Origin: Sycon ciliatum | Lineage: Eukaryota; Porifera; Calcarea; Leucosolenida; Sycettidae | Assembly: GCF_964019385.1 (NCBI RefSeq) | Contig: NC_088654.1 | Span: 20,757,108-20,821,107 of the forward strand | DNA: 64,000 bases | Direction of reading: 5' to 3' | Shown here: piece by piece, positions 54,364 through 64,000 of the stretch | Layout: each line of letters opens with the position of its first letter | Numbering within the stretch: the first letter of the stretch is position 1 | Translations under genes and position numbers: made by a program | The notes under the pieces: generated by a model | The model's database searches: none | What the model was told of the DNA's origin: nothing | The model's input: only the letters and a program-made list of their open reading frames with translations

Positions 54364-54664
54364 TGTACTAGTATCACGTTGCCACGTCACGTCCTAATAT
54401 TACGTACTTACATGTGCTTCAGACTCATTACGTGTGGGTGTGCTGTGCACGCATGCATGCACCCCCTGAGCAGATAGAGCTGTCAACCACGCGGTGTTCA
54501 GTGGTTGTGATTATTATTGCAATGGCATGAAGACAATTTCGATTTTCTATTTCTCTTCCCGTTAATTTAATCCTATCATGCATTCAACTTTGTAAACCAT
54601 ATGAACTGAGTAGGTGTTCGTTGTGTCGGGTGCACTCTGTGTGCGTGCTTGAGATTCCCCGACA
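54364..54664 (+). repeat. 5' LTR and primer-binding site of the LTR element
   Basis: Starts TGTACTAGTATC and ends TTCCCCGACA. TTTGGTGCCGAAACCCG (54668-54684) directly after it is the likely primer-binding site. Confidence 0.9.
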
Positions 54665-54699
54665 ACTTTGGTGCCGAAACCCGTTTGAAGTTCTGAAAG

Positions 54700-55980
54700 A
54701 TGGCTTCGAAGTTGGATGGATTTATTCGCCCGTATCGGGGCAAACAGGACGACTTCGATGAGTTCTGGGCTAAGTTTCTGGTCTTAGCCAAGGCCAATAA
54801 GTGGGCCGATGACGCTGCCAAGGCGGAGCATCTTCCGTTGTTCCTGAGTGGACAAGCCTTTACGGTTGTCACTCAATTGTCTGACGAGGACAAAAATCGC
54901 CGGCAAAAATTAAATCTGCGCTGGAGCAGGCATTTTGCCCCACGCCTGGTGCTGCCTACCGTTAATTTACGTCAAGGGCTTTGCGGAATGGAGAGCCTGT
55001 GGGCGCGTACCTGGCAGATTTGAAGCACCTACTTACTCTGTCTGGCCATAAGATTGCGGATAATTCAGATCCCGTGCTGATTGAGCAGTTCCTGAGTGGT
55101 TTGCCAGCTGATATTGGTCACCACGTTCGTATGGCGTCTGCTACGCAGAAGCTCACTGTCACTGATATGGCAAATCAAATCAGAGTCATGCAGGCATCCA
55201 AACTCCCAGAATCCCATGGTGCTGTTGCTGCTGCTAGCTCTCAGCCCAAGAAGTCGCTCGTGTGTTACCAGTGTAAGGCCGTTGGCCATGTGAGATCACA
55301 GTGCCCGAAGCGTAAGCCCAGTGTCACCTGTTATGCCTGTAAAGCGAAAGGGCATATTTCCAAGGACTGTCCGAACAAGAGTCGAGTTGGAAATGTTGCT
55401 GCTGGTCACGCGCCGCCTGAACGTACGGATATTTGCCTTGCTCTGGCAAAATCGGATGGAGACCTAGTTCGTGTAGCCGTGGACGTACAGGAACCCAGTA
55501 CTGAGTCTAGTACGTGGACGCGTTTTGCCTCTGTGGTGGATTCTGGCTGTACTCGCACACTTGTGGAGTCGGCTGTTGTTGACCGATTGAACCTATCAGC
55601 TGCAGTTTCTCCCTGTCAGGACAAGCTGTTGTCTATCGACGGAACACCACTTACTATCCTTGGCAACGTCACGCTACGTGTGCAACGACTTGATGGAGCC
55701 GTCCATTTGCCTCGGATCACTATTGATTGTCTCGTTGTGCCCAACTTGTCGTCCTTGAACACGGACTTCCTGATTGGCACAGATACCATTGGCAAGGTCG
55801 GTGGCCTCACTCTACGTTACGACGGTCTAGGGGGCACGCTGCCCTCAGTTGTGTTTGGTCAGCAGGCAGGTGTCGCTGCCGGTGCATCTCCCCAACCCAA
55901 ATCTGAGAAGCCTAACAAGCTTTCTCGTCACATCGATGTTACCGAGTCCGAGCTGACAGTCACCTTGAAGGCGAATGATT
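54700..55980 (+). pseudogene. Gag and protease region of the LTR element
   Basis: Starts MASKLDGFIRPYRGKQDDFD. Two zinc knuckles, CYQCKAVGHVRSQC and CYACKAKGHISKDC, lie at about 55264-55374. A retropepsin-like block, VVDSGCTRTLVES, is at about 55535. Fossil, with the break noted for the whole element. Confidence 0.8.
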
Positions 55981-58815
55981 GCCAAGCTAACTGGTCGAAT
56001 GAGCGTGGTCATTGGATTGCTCAGTGGTCGTGGAAGGGTGGCGTTGCACCCGAGCAGCACATTGGTTCCGGCATTGGAGAGTATTTCGCGGAAGTCTCTA
56101 AGCGTCAGCGAGGAGGAGCAGTTTGCTTCAGAAATGAAGTTGTGGGTGGACAATGGATGGCTTGTCAAGTACGACTCCGAGGCATTCGGAGAGCCTGTCT
56201 TGCCGATACTTGCCGTTAGTCAGCGGCACAAGGCATCCACACCGGTTCGGCCGTGCTTGGACTACCGTGCCCTGAATGCCTGTCTTGTGTCCCACCCCGG
56301 TGTCACCGCTCCAGCTTGTGACGCGAAACTCCGTGACTGGCGCAGACGTAGTGCCAACAGCGTTCTTCTCGACATCCAGAAAGCCTACCTGCAAGTACGG
56401 ATCCATCCCACCCTGTACAAGTACCAAACCGTTGTGTACAAAGGCGAGTTGTATACCATGACCCGCATGGGATTCGGTCTGAACGTTGCGCCAAAGATCT
56501 TGGACATGATTGTCCAATGGATTACCCGTGATCACGCCGACGTTGACAACTATGTGGACGACCTCTACGTCCCTACTGCCCAGACCGACATCGTCCGCCA
56601 TGAACTCGCCAGCTATGGGCTTGAGACGAAAGAGCCAGAGCAGTTCGCAACTGCTCGTGTGTTGGGCCTACAGCTGTCCTCTTCTGATGTCAAAGATAAA
56701 GTCACGTGGGAACGTCGTGCTGGTGTTGACCTCAAGTTGCCAGAGTCACCAACTCGTCGTCAAGTGTTCAGTTGGTGTGGCCGTGTGATTATTCACTACC
56801 CGGTATGTTCCTGGTTACGCCCGCTGTGCAACTACATCAAGCGGCTTGTCGGTGAGAACACATCGAAATGGGATGACCTCGTACCGCCTCATCTCGTGCA
56901 ACCATGTCGTGAGGTCGAGTCTCGTGTCCGTCAAGACGATCCTGTGCATGGTGTCTGGTCTGTGCCCTGTGATGACACCACAGTGTGGCACGTTTGGTGC
57001 GATGCTTCTGGTCTGGCCATGGGTGCGGTTCTGGAAGTCAATGGCGCTATCGTCGAAGACAATTCCTGGCTCAGACCTTCCGATGATAAGCGTCACATCA
57101 ATATAGCAGAGTTAGACGCCGTCATCAAGTCGCTCAACCTCGCTCTGTGTTGGCCAGTGAAGAACGTGGTCTTGCACACTGATTCGCGTACAGTCCATGG
57201 CTGGTTGACGCAGTTGCTGAACAACATTCGCCGTGTTAAAGTGAGTGGCCTTCACGCTATGTTGGTTCAGCGTCGTTTGCAGATCATCGACGATTTGATC
57301 ACTGTATCTGGCATTACAGTTGACGTTGAATGGGTCCGCTCAGAGGACAATATTTCGGATCAGCTAACCCGTGTCCCTACCTGGTTCCGTGTGCCGGACA
57401 GTCCTAAAAAGCCACAGCCTGATGTTGCAGCAGCCGGTGTTACCGTTCGTGCTCTCCCACCTCTTGCTATGGGTGACATCGCCACTGCCCAAGTTGCTGA
57501 CGAGGAGATCTCGTCCGCTAAGGCCCAGCTTCTCTCCGGTGAACCGATTCCCAACTCCAGCTACAGCAGAGTCCGAACCCAGCTGGTGGTTGAGGATGAT
57601 GTGCTGTTTCGTAGCGTGAAATCGCCTCTCAACGATGTTGAGCTTGTGCCTGCCCTTCCCCAGAGTCTTACTGCCGATGCACTTGCAGTCACCCATACTG
57701 TGAGTGGTCACGCCGGTTGGGAAAGTATGTGGCGTCTACTCCGTAGCCAATGCTATTTCCCTGGTATGGCACAGCGCTGCCGTGACTACGTGTTAGAGTG
57801 CACTACCTGCCGTGCGGCAAATCCTGCTCAACCTTGTCTACCGCAACCAACGCGACCTGTAACTCCCGATGTTTCCTGGCGTGTTGTGCAAATTGACACG
57901 CTCGAGCTTGGTACGAACAAGTCTGGCCGATATCACTGCGTTCTTGTCTGTATTGACACCTTCACCAAGTGGGTGGAGGTCGTTCCACTTGTTCGCCATG
58001 ATGCTGAGTCTGTCGCCGATGCATTTGTTAGTGTGTGCACTCGGTGGGGTCCTCCCCATGTTATCTGCTCTGACAACGGCACAGAGCTTCACAATGCCCT
58101 GATGTCATCCCTCTACAAGGTATTTGGGGTCAACGTGTGTTTTGGCGCAGTTCGCCACCCCCAATCGCAAGGTGCCGCAGAACGGTTCAACCAAACGCTG
58201 TTGACCTTGGTGCGGAAGGTCCTCGACGATTCCAGTGATTGGCAGGTCGACCTAGCTATGCTCCTGTACTTCTACCGCAACAGGCCCCACAGTGTCACCA
58301 GTGTCTCACCTATGCAAGCAATGGTTGGCTGGCAGCCCCGCAGTTTCGTGGTGGATGCTACCCCAATAGATTGGTTGTTTCCCCGCTGGACGGAGGAAAT
58401 ACAGCGTCGCGCCTCAGCCATGTACGATCTCCTGGAATCAGAGTTGTCGTCCTGCGATTTTGTCGAGGAGCCAACTCAAGCGTTCTCGGCTGGAGAGTCT
58501 GTTCTCTTCCGCCGTCCACACCGGCACCAGAAACGACTCCCAGAATTCGAAGAAGGTTGGATCGTCAAGCGTGTCGTTGGTCCCTCAACTGTCGTGATTG
58601 GCCGTGGCACAGCAGAAAAACTCGTCAACACAGAGCTGCTGAAGCCTGCTGGAAGTCATTCCAGTCGTATCCCTGAGCCACTAGATGTAGCTAGTATTAT
58701 CGATGACGAGCCGTTGGACCATGTGCCTTTGGCTGGTGTACCTGATGACACCGCTGGTAGTCGTCTTCTCCGCGACAGAGCCCTGCTCCGTGAGCCTAGT
58801 AGGTATGGCTCTTGA
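55975..58815 (+). pseudogene. Pol region of the LTR element
   Basis: A 946-codon frame. Reverse transcriptase has CLDYRALNACL, LLDIQKAYLQVRI, LTRMGFGLNVAP-like and the catalytic YVDD (about 56550-56563). RNase H has WCDASGLAMGAVLE (57000) and HTDSRTVHGWL. Integrase has a zinc-binding part with CTTCRAANPA and a D,D35E core (QIDTLEL, SDNGTEL, QGAAERF). It then has a C-terminal part with EEGWIVKRVVGPS. In life it would copy and insert the element. No stop interrupts this frame. Confidence 0.85.
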
Positions 58816-59043
58816 GACCACTATGTTCTCTGCTTTGTCCGAATTTGGGTCTGACTCGTGACTCTAATTCGTGTTTTGGCCGTCTCTGACGATTGACGTT
58901 TAATAGTGTGTGTCATAAATTTGGTTCTTTTGTTTTGTTTTCTCAATTTATTGGCTCCTATTCTGCGATAATTGGTACTGTTTTTTAAAGTCGTTTTTTA
59001 TCTTCTTCTCCTCATTTTTAGTGACAATTGTCACTAGGGGGCA

Positions 59044-59353
59044 TGTACTAGTATCACGTTGCCACGTCACGTCCTAATATTACGTACTGGCATGTGCTTC
59101 AGACTCATTACGTGTGGGTGTGCTGTGCACGCATGCATGCACCCCCTGAGCAGATAGAGCTGTCAACCACGCGGTGTTCAGTGGTTGTGATTATTATTGC
59201 AATGGCATGAAGACAGTTTCGACTTTCTATTTCTCTTCCCGTTTAAAAAAATACTTTAATCCTATCATGCATTCAACTTTGTAAACCATATGAACTGAGT
59301 AGGTGTTCGTTGTGTCGGGTGCACTCTGTGTGCGTGCTTGAGATTCCCCGACA
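59044..59353 (+). repeat. 3' LTR with purine tract
   Basis: Begins TGTACTAGTATC after CACTAGGGGGCA (59032-59043), the likely polypurine tract. It differs from the 5' LTR by about four substitutions and one short A-run insertion. Confidence 0.9.
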
Positions 59354-62347
59354 GTGCGGACAGGAGCGGTAAACCATTTTGGGCTGGATACAGTACGAAT
59401 GGCAGCCGGGAGGGAGTTCCATGTGGCAGTGGTGACAAAGAGAAAGGTGGCACGGGTGTGTGTGCTGGTTGTAGCAGGTGGGAGTAGATGTTGGGGGCGC
59501 CTGGCGCTGTTTGACACTGAGTAGCCTAGGTCCTCCAGGGTCATCATCTGGCTATTGATAAGGTGGTGGAGCTCAAGAAGCTTTCGGCTCCGTTTGAGGA
59601 GGGTACACGCCATACTGCCGCAGGATCACACGTGCCACTCCTGCCTGTAGCCGTTCAAGGGTAGTAGCCTGAGCACTGGAGAATTGAAATTGCCAGAGGG
59701 ATGAGGCGTATTCAACCACAGGTCAAACCTATCCAGTGTACAAGCGGCTGGCTACGGCTGGGGTGATGCGCTTGGTCATGGGGATCAGCAGGACTGCACG
59801 CTGGCGAAACTTTGTCGTGATGGTGGCGACGTGGTTTGTGAAGTCGAGGTTAGAGTCCAAGATGACCCCAAGGTGTCGGTGAGTCGTTACATCAGGCACG
59901 TCATCTCCCTGCATTCTCAGGTGCGGAGTCGGATGAGTAGGGTGGGCACGTTCTGCACGACTTCTAGGAGAGAACTGCATGGTGCAAGACTTCGAAGGGT
60001 TGAAGCACCCTCCGACTGAATCAGCCCTCTGCAGAACCCCATCAGTGGAGGCCTGGAGGGGGTGGACCATTTGTTGTTGGTTAGGTCCTCCGGCTGCTCT
60101 CCCAAGAGTAGTGTCATCGGCAAATAAGAGCACATCAGTAGTGACATCAGACGATATGGTGCGGGGAAGGGCATTAATGTAGAGAATGAAAAGAATGGGG
60201 CCAAGGTGAGATCCCTGGGGAATGCCTGCAGAAACTGGGTGGGTCGCGACTTGGCAGAGAGAACTTTGACACAGAAGGAACGGTCTCTGAGGTAGTTGGT
60301 GAACCAAGAAACGGCTTCAGGGGATATGATAGTAGCGAGCTGACGGAGAAGAACAGTGTGCGGTACCTTGTCAAACGCTTTCGCGAAATCCAAGAATAGA
60401 GCGTGGTAGTCAGTGCGCTTGTCGAGTGCTTTAGCCACTCTTGAAGACAGGACAATTAGCTGATCGAGTGTCGACTTGCAGGAGACGAAGCCATACTGGT
60501 GGTCGGTAATTAATCCCTGCCTATTGGGGAAGCTGGTGAGGTGCTCGGCGATGATGGCGTCCAGAATCTTAGCTATGGCCGCCAGCATGGAGATAGGCCT
60601 GTAGCTAGCTGGCTCCGCAGGTTTGCCGTTTTCTTTGTAGATAGGTATGACTGTAGCCAACTTCCAGTCACTAGGTAGCTGCCCGAGGCGGAGACTAGTG
60701 TTGAAGAGGTGGCATAGGGACTGCGTTATTACGGGTGCCACTTCTCTCAGTATGACGTTCGTGATATCCCCACCCACAGACTTGTGCTTGGGCAGAGTGC
60801 GCAGTTTGCGGAAGACTTCATGCTGGGTTATGTTTGGCAATTGAAACTGGAGATCTGGTGTAAATTGTGCTGGCGGTAGGGTGGTAGCACACGGGTCAAA
60901 AGACGAATTTGGGGAGAACTGGCTTTTGAAGCAACGGGCCAGTGCTTCTGCTTTAGAAGAATCACAAGCTGCATCTCCACAATCATCAACCAAAAAGGGA
61001 TGGTCGCTCGTTTCTTGCTGATCTGGGCAATTTTCTTGGCCTCGGTCCACCATTTGTAACAGTTTTTGTCCCTATCAATACGCGAGCAAAGCTCTTCGAA
61101 ATAGAGGGACTTGCTGCATTTAAGACTGTTTGTAAGAGCATTTTTCACCATCTTGTATGCTATCCAGTCTTCCAGCGCTTTCGTTCTATGGGCTAATTTG
61201 AAAATACGGTTTTTGTCCCGGTGCAGTCGCTTGTGCTGGGCAGTGAACCAAGGCTTTGTGGTCTGCTTTCTTCTCGGCTTCAATGTTCGCATGGCCAAGT
61301 GGCGCTGGATACTCTCATTGGCACAGGAGTGCCAAGAGTGCCAGGCGCTTTCCATACAACTGGCGCCATCTATACACTCTCGGAGAGGCTGCAACCAGAG
61401 GTCCGCTCGCATAGCCTCAAAGTCGGTGCTTGTGTAATCTGGTACCACTATCTGCTCACGAGTTTGCTGTCTGAGTTGCCTCAGTTGAATGTTGCAGAGT
61501 ACTGGACAGTGGTCGGAGAGCGGAGGCAGCACTTCGGGAGTGGTGACTAGATGGGGAGTAATGGTGATGACAAGGTCAAGCAGAGACGGAGGCGATCGAC
61601 CTGTTGGCGCGTAACGAGTGGGTGTGTGGGTGACGAGTTTGAGAAGACCCAGGTCATCCAGCGTGGCGATCAGTTTCCGGCCTTCTGTAGTATCTGGGTC
61701 GGACTGGAGCCAACAGGGCATTCTGCAATTCAAGTCGCCGATCAGAATGAGGGGGAGATGGGGGTTGTCAAGGTGTCGGGTGACAGTGGCATGGAAAGCA
61801 TGGAAAAATGTTTCGCGTTGGGCCGCTGTGGAATGCGGTGGTCTGTAAAAAAGGTGAAAGGAACAGAGGGGACTAGCAGGGCTATTAAATTTATGGTAAA
61901 GCAACCAGATATCTTCTAGGCATGGAGATTCAAGGTGGGAGCAGCGAGAGAAGTATGGAGCAAGGGAAGAGCGTAGACTGCTACCCCTCCCCCCATTGAG
62001 GAATATACTGCAGTATGCCTATCTCGTCTAAAGAGGGTGTAGCCATCTAGCGTCAGGACGGCATCTAGCAATGAATGATGGAACCAAGTTTCACTGAGAA
62101 ATAGTATGTCTAAGTTGTGATCCACCAAAAGTTGCTCAATCACTGGTAGCTTGCACACAGCGCTTTGGCAGTTAAGTTGGCCGGCTCGAAGACCAACTTC
62201 GGAGGATGTAGTGAAGGAAAGTGACGTAGGGGGGATGTTACATAGATGTGGACGGGTAGGCTTGGCTGGTAACAGATCTGGTATAGTGTGCCCCCTAGGT
62301 GTGCCTACGTTGGAAGGTGTGAATACAGCGGCCAATGGGTTGAGCAT
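59354..62347 (-). pseudogene. CR1/Jockey-like LINE ORF2 (endonuclease and reverse transcriptase)
   Basis: On the minus strand an AP endonuclease comes first: LNCQSAVCKLPVIEQLL and DILFLSETWFHHS (about 62160-62060), ILIGDLNCRMPCW, SLLDLVITI, LSDHCPVLCN (to about 61470). A linker with WFTAQHKRLHRDKN follows. The reverse transcriptase has ASYRPISMLAAIAKIL, FLDFAKAFDKVPH, AGIPQGSHLGPILF and LLFADDTTL (about 60115). The C-terminal block is LFVTTATWNSLPAAIR. Frame changes near 61910, 61030, 60260 and 59640 inactivate it. The 3' end is separated by the LTR element. The protein would nick DNA and copy its own RNA there. Confidence 0.88.
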
Positions 62348-62447
62348 GTTCTTGGTGGGAAGCCGGGGGTAAGCTGAATGTTGGTGTTGGGGTGATCAGA
62401 GGGGAGGACTAAATGAACATACTTCTAAGTTTAACTGTGACTGACAC

Positions 62448-63488
62448 TTACGAGTACATGGTGGTCTTGCGGTCTGGCGACCTACTGTGTGCTGCAATCC
62501 TTGCGGCTAGTTGGTGCTGCTCAAGTGCTGCAGCTTCATTGGCCCACTGAATCTGTAGGTCGGGTTCCTTGGGCATTGCAGGTGTCGTGCGAAATGTATG
62601 TTTGCCAACTGCCAGAACAAACTCACCGGGTGGTGTGTCAGGAGACTGGTGACTGGTCTTTCCACGGCCTGGTGGGTGCTGGGGAGCTGTGGGTGTAGCA
62701 CTTGGTGCAGGTACCTCCATGAGGACTTCGGATACCCCAGGATAGGGCTCGATCACCGCCCCATCTGCTGGTGCTGGTGCCACTGCCTGTGTGTCCACCG
62801 CTGAGGTTTCGACTGTTACGTCTGCTGCTACGTCTACTGCTATGGCTGGTTGGTCGTTGTTGCCGTGGTTCTCCACCTCGCGTTCGCTTTGTGGCGGAGC
62901 TTCGGAGCCATTTATGGCATCAGAGTACGAGCATATAGTCGGCTGTTGCACACTTGCTTGCTCATTATTTGGTGGAGATTTTTCGTTCTCCCGTACTGAT
63001 CGCTTTCCCTTTGGGCAGTGAGTAGCCAGGTGATCTGGTGAATCACACAGTCTACACGTCTTTGGCTGGTCAGTGCACCGTACAGAGAACACGTGACCAC
63101 CAGCTGTCCTGACGTACGACGGAATAGACAATGCATGGCGAGCAAGGTGGAAGCTTACATAACGTACACCAGACGCCACCTTCAAACCTCGGCGGGTCAT
63201 TACATGCCCATGACGTACCGTACTAGCAGCTTTCTCGTAGGGACCCAAGGCTCTCAAAAGTACCTCGTCTGATATCCACACTGGGAGGTCAGTGACATGT
63301 AATTGCAGTGTAGGCTGTAAAACATGCGTCACGTTTACATGTTCACCATGAACCATCATCCCCTCACTAACGAGTTTCTCGGCACTATGTGAGCCAGAGC
63401 GCGCTAAAACATGACCACAGCTTTTTTTTTTAAAGTCGGGAAAATCGCGATTTGAATTCCGCGACAAAAAATACGAAGTGCAGTGCAA
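62448..63488 (-). pseudogene. LINE ORF1 with a CCHC knuckle
   Basis: A 346-codon minus-strand frame just upstream of ORF2. It has LHVTDLPVWISDEVLLRAL (an RRM-like fold start), then CRLCDSPDHLATHC (a CCHC zinc knuckle near 63060-63020), then a low-complexity tail rich in alanine, proline and valine. ORF1 proteins of CR1/Jockey-like LINEs bind the element RNA. It is about 100 bp from ORF2. The frame is open throughout; the true start may lie at an inner methionine such as the one near 63360. Confidence 0.75.
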
Positions 63489-63688
63489 CGCGAGTCGCTG
63501 TTGTTGTTCTCTTCGGTCGACCGGACTGTTCCGGATGCATTTCTTTGTTGCAAGTAAGTTTATTTGTTTGAGTTTGTATTCTTTGTTGCGCTGAGTCGCC
63601 TAAAACTGATCGTCATCGCTGTATCGACGGAACAGCCTAGTAGTAGTAATGTACTACGGAGCGGAAGGAGACGACATCCTCGCCCTCC
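63489..63688. other. Probable LINE 5' flank
   Basis: No gene recognised. It holds a short T/G-rich stretch and may be the LINE 5' untranslated region, or the boundary to the acidic open segment. Confidence 0.3.
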
Positions 63689-64000
63689 ATGCGCAGGATA
63701 AAATATTTTGAGGATTCGGGTCGGAAACGGAAGGAAGACGATGATGTCTACAGCGATGAATCATTTGAGGGCGACACTTTCATCGAGTGTAAAAGAATTG
63801 ATGCTGGTAGTCCCACGATCTGCAGTGACGAGGAATTCTACTCTGATGACAACCTGGCAAGCGATTGGCATCGACACTGACTTGGGAGGTGAGTCGGCCG
63901 ATGATTTGGCCAGAATGGACATCGCTGCACATATCCGGGACAATGCCAGTATTGGTTGCAAGTGGAAAAACAATCAATGGACTCTGCTGCTCCCTCAACT
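63689..64000 (+). pseudogene. Acidic coding segment running off the window, frame-shifted
   Basis: The plus strand encodes MRRIKYFEDSGRKRKEDDDV, then SDEEFYSDDNLASDW, and stops at 63878. From about 63868 the next frame stays open to the window end: DLGGESADDLARMDIAAHIR, then CKWKNNQWTLL. One frame change or a short intron (GAG|GTGAGT at 63889) would explain the switch. An acidic start followed by W-K-W-type phrases is seen in piggyBac-like transposases, but I see no catalytic residue. A host exon is equally possible. Confidence 0.35.

Larger units (their letters stand above)
54364..59353 (+). mobile_element. LTR retrotransposon, nearly whole, Ty3/gypsy-like
   Basis: Flanked by GTGC at 54360-54363 and 59354-59357. 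LTRs of about 301 and 310 bp differ at few positions, so the insertion is young. The order is LTR, primer-binding site, gag with two CCHC knuckles, protease, reverse transcriptase, RNase H, integrase, purine tract, LTR. The pol frame runs to 58815 and about one break is apparent, in gag. Gag and pol lie in overlapping frames, an arrangement for which this class commonly uses frameshift read-through. The polymerase order is gypsy-like; BEL/Pao was considered because of the primer-binding site, but the integrase and reverse-transcriptase phrases do not fit it well. It is inserted in the 3' part of a LINE. Confidence 0.88.

Overview
The window looks like a gene-poor, repeat-saturated stretch of an invertebrate animal genome; I cannot name the species. 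The evidence is an animal-type mixture of elements (Ty3/gypsy LTR elements including a chromodomain type, CR1/Jockey-like LINEs, Penelope-like fragments, a ZBED1-type hAT transposase with an intron, piggyBac-type and TA-flanked MITEs, tRNA-derived SINEs), long CA/GA microsatellites, and three leucine-rich-repeat exons with animal-style phase-2 introns. No rRNA, tRNA gene, CRISPR array, bacterial operon or complete host gene is visible.

Layout. 1-1119: the right arm of a fold-back MITE, then a SINE. 1120-10210: a broken Ty3/gypsy element on the minus strand, bounded by matching LTRs and an ATAA target duplication. It contains a second, different LTR with its own polypurine tract and primer-binding site, a 716-bp TA MITE in one LTR and an 850-bp TTAA fold-back MITE in the pol tail. 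10211-17900: LINE and Penelope-like remnants, several TIR elements and fold-backs, and the first LRR exon (12714-12785, minus). 17900-24900: inverted repeat families, a LINE C-terminus, a second LRR exon (19136-19195, minus), a 49-bp minisatellite, a LINE 3' end and a piggyBac-type MITE. 25248-26260: a LINE reverse-transcriptase fragment split by a MITE that is itself split by another MITE. 27300-33440: LINE pieces, including one minus-strand LINE with a zinc-finger tail and no reverse-transcriptase core. 34077-35887: two related TIR elements sharing one TA. 35948-36436: GA and tetranucleotide satellites, followed by the third LRR exon (36593-36664, minus).

37525-39435: a minus-strand LINE. 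40438-41456: a 17-bp minisatellite abutting a chromodomain-bearing gypsy fragment (41456-41725). 42199-43597: a 470-bp direct repeat pair. 43590-44285: an unrecognised coding remnant facing a hAT transposase (44249-45429, minus). 48943-53763: three TIR elements and copies of a B-box-containing repeat family. 54141-63488: a nearly full-length CR1/Jockey-like LINE on the minus strand whose 3' part is interrupted by a nearly whole LTR retrotransposon (54364-59353) with 98-99% similar LTRs by eye and GTGC target duplications. The window ends in an acidic open segment that may be a transposase or host exon.

Apart from element-encoded proteins, the best candidates for host coding sequence are the three same-strand LRR exons. 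Each is flanked by AG/GT splice signals and has the same phase. Their flanking intron sequence is also repeated, so they may be exons of one large gene or dispersed duplicates of one exon-intron unit.
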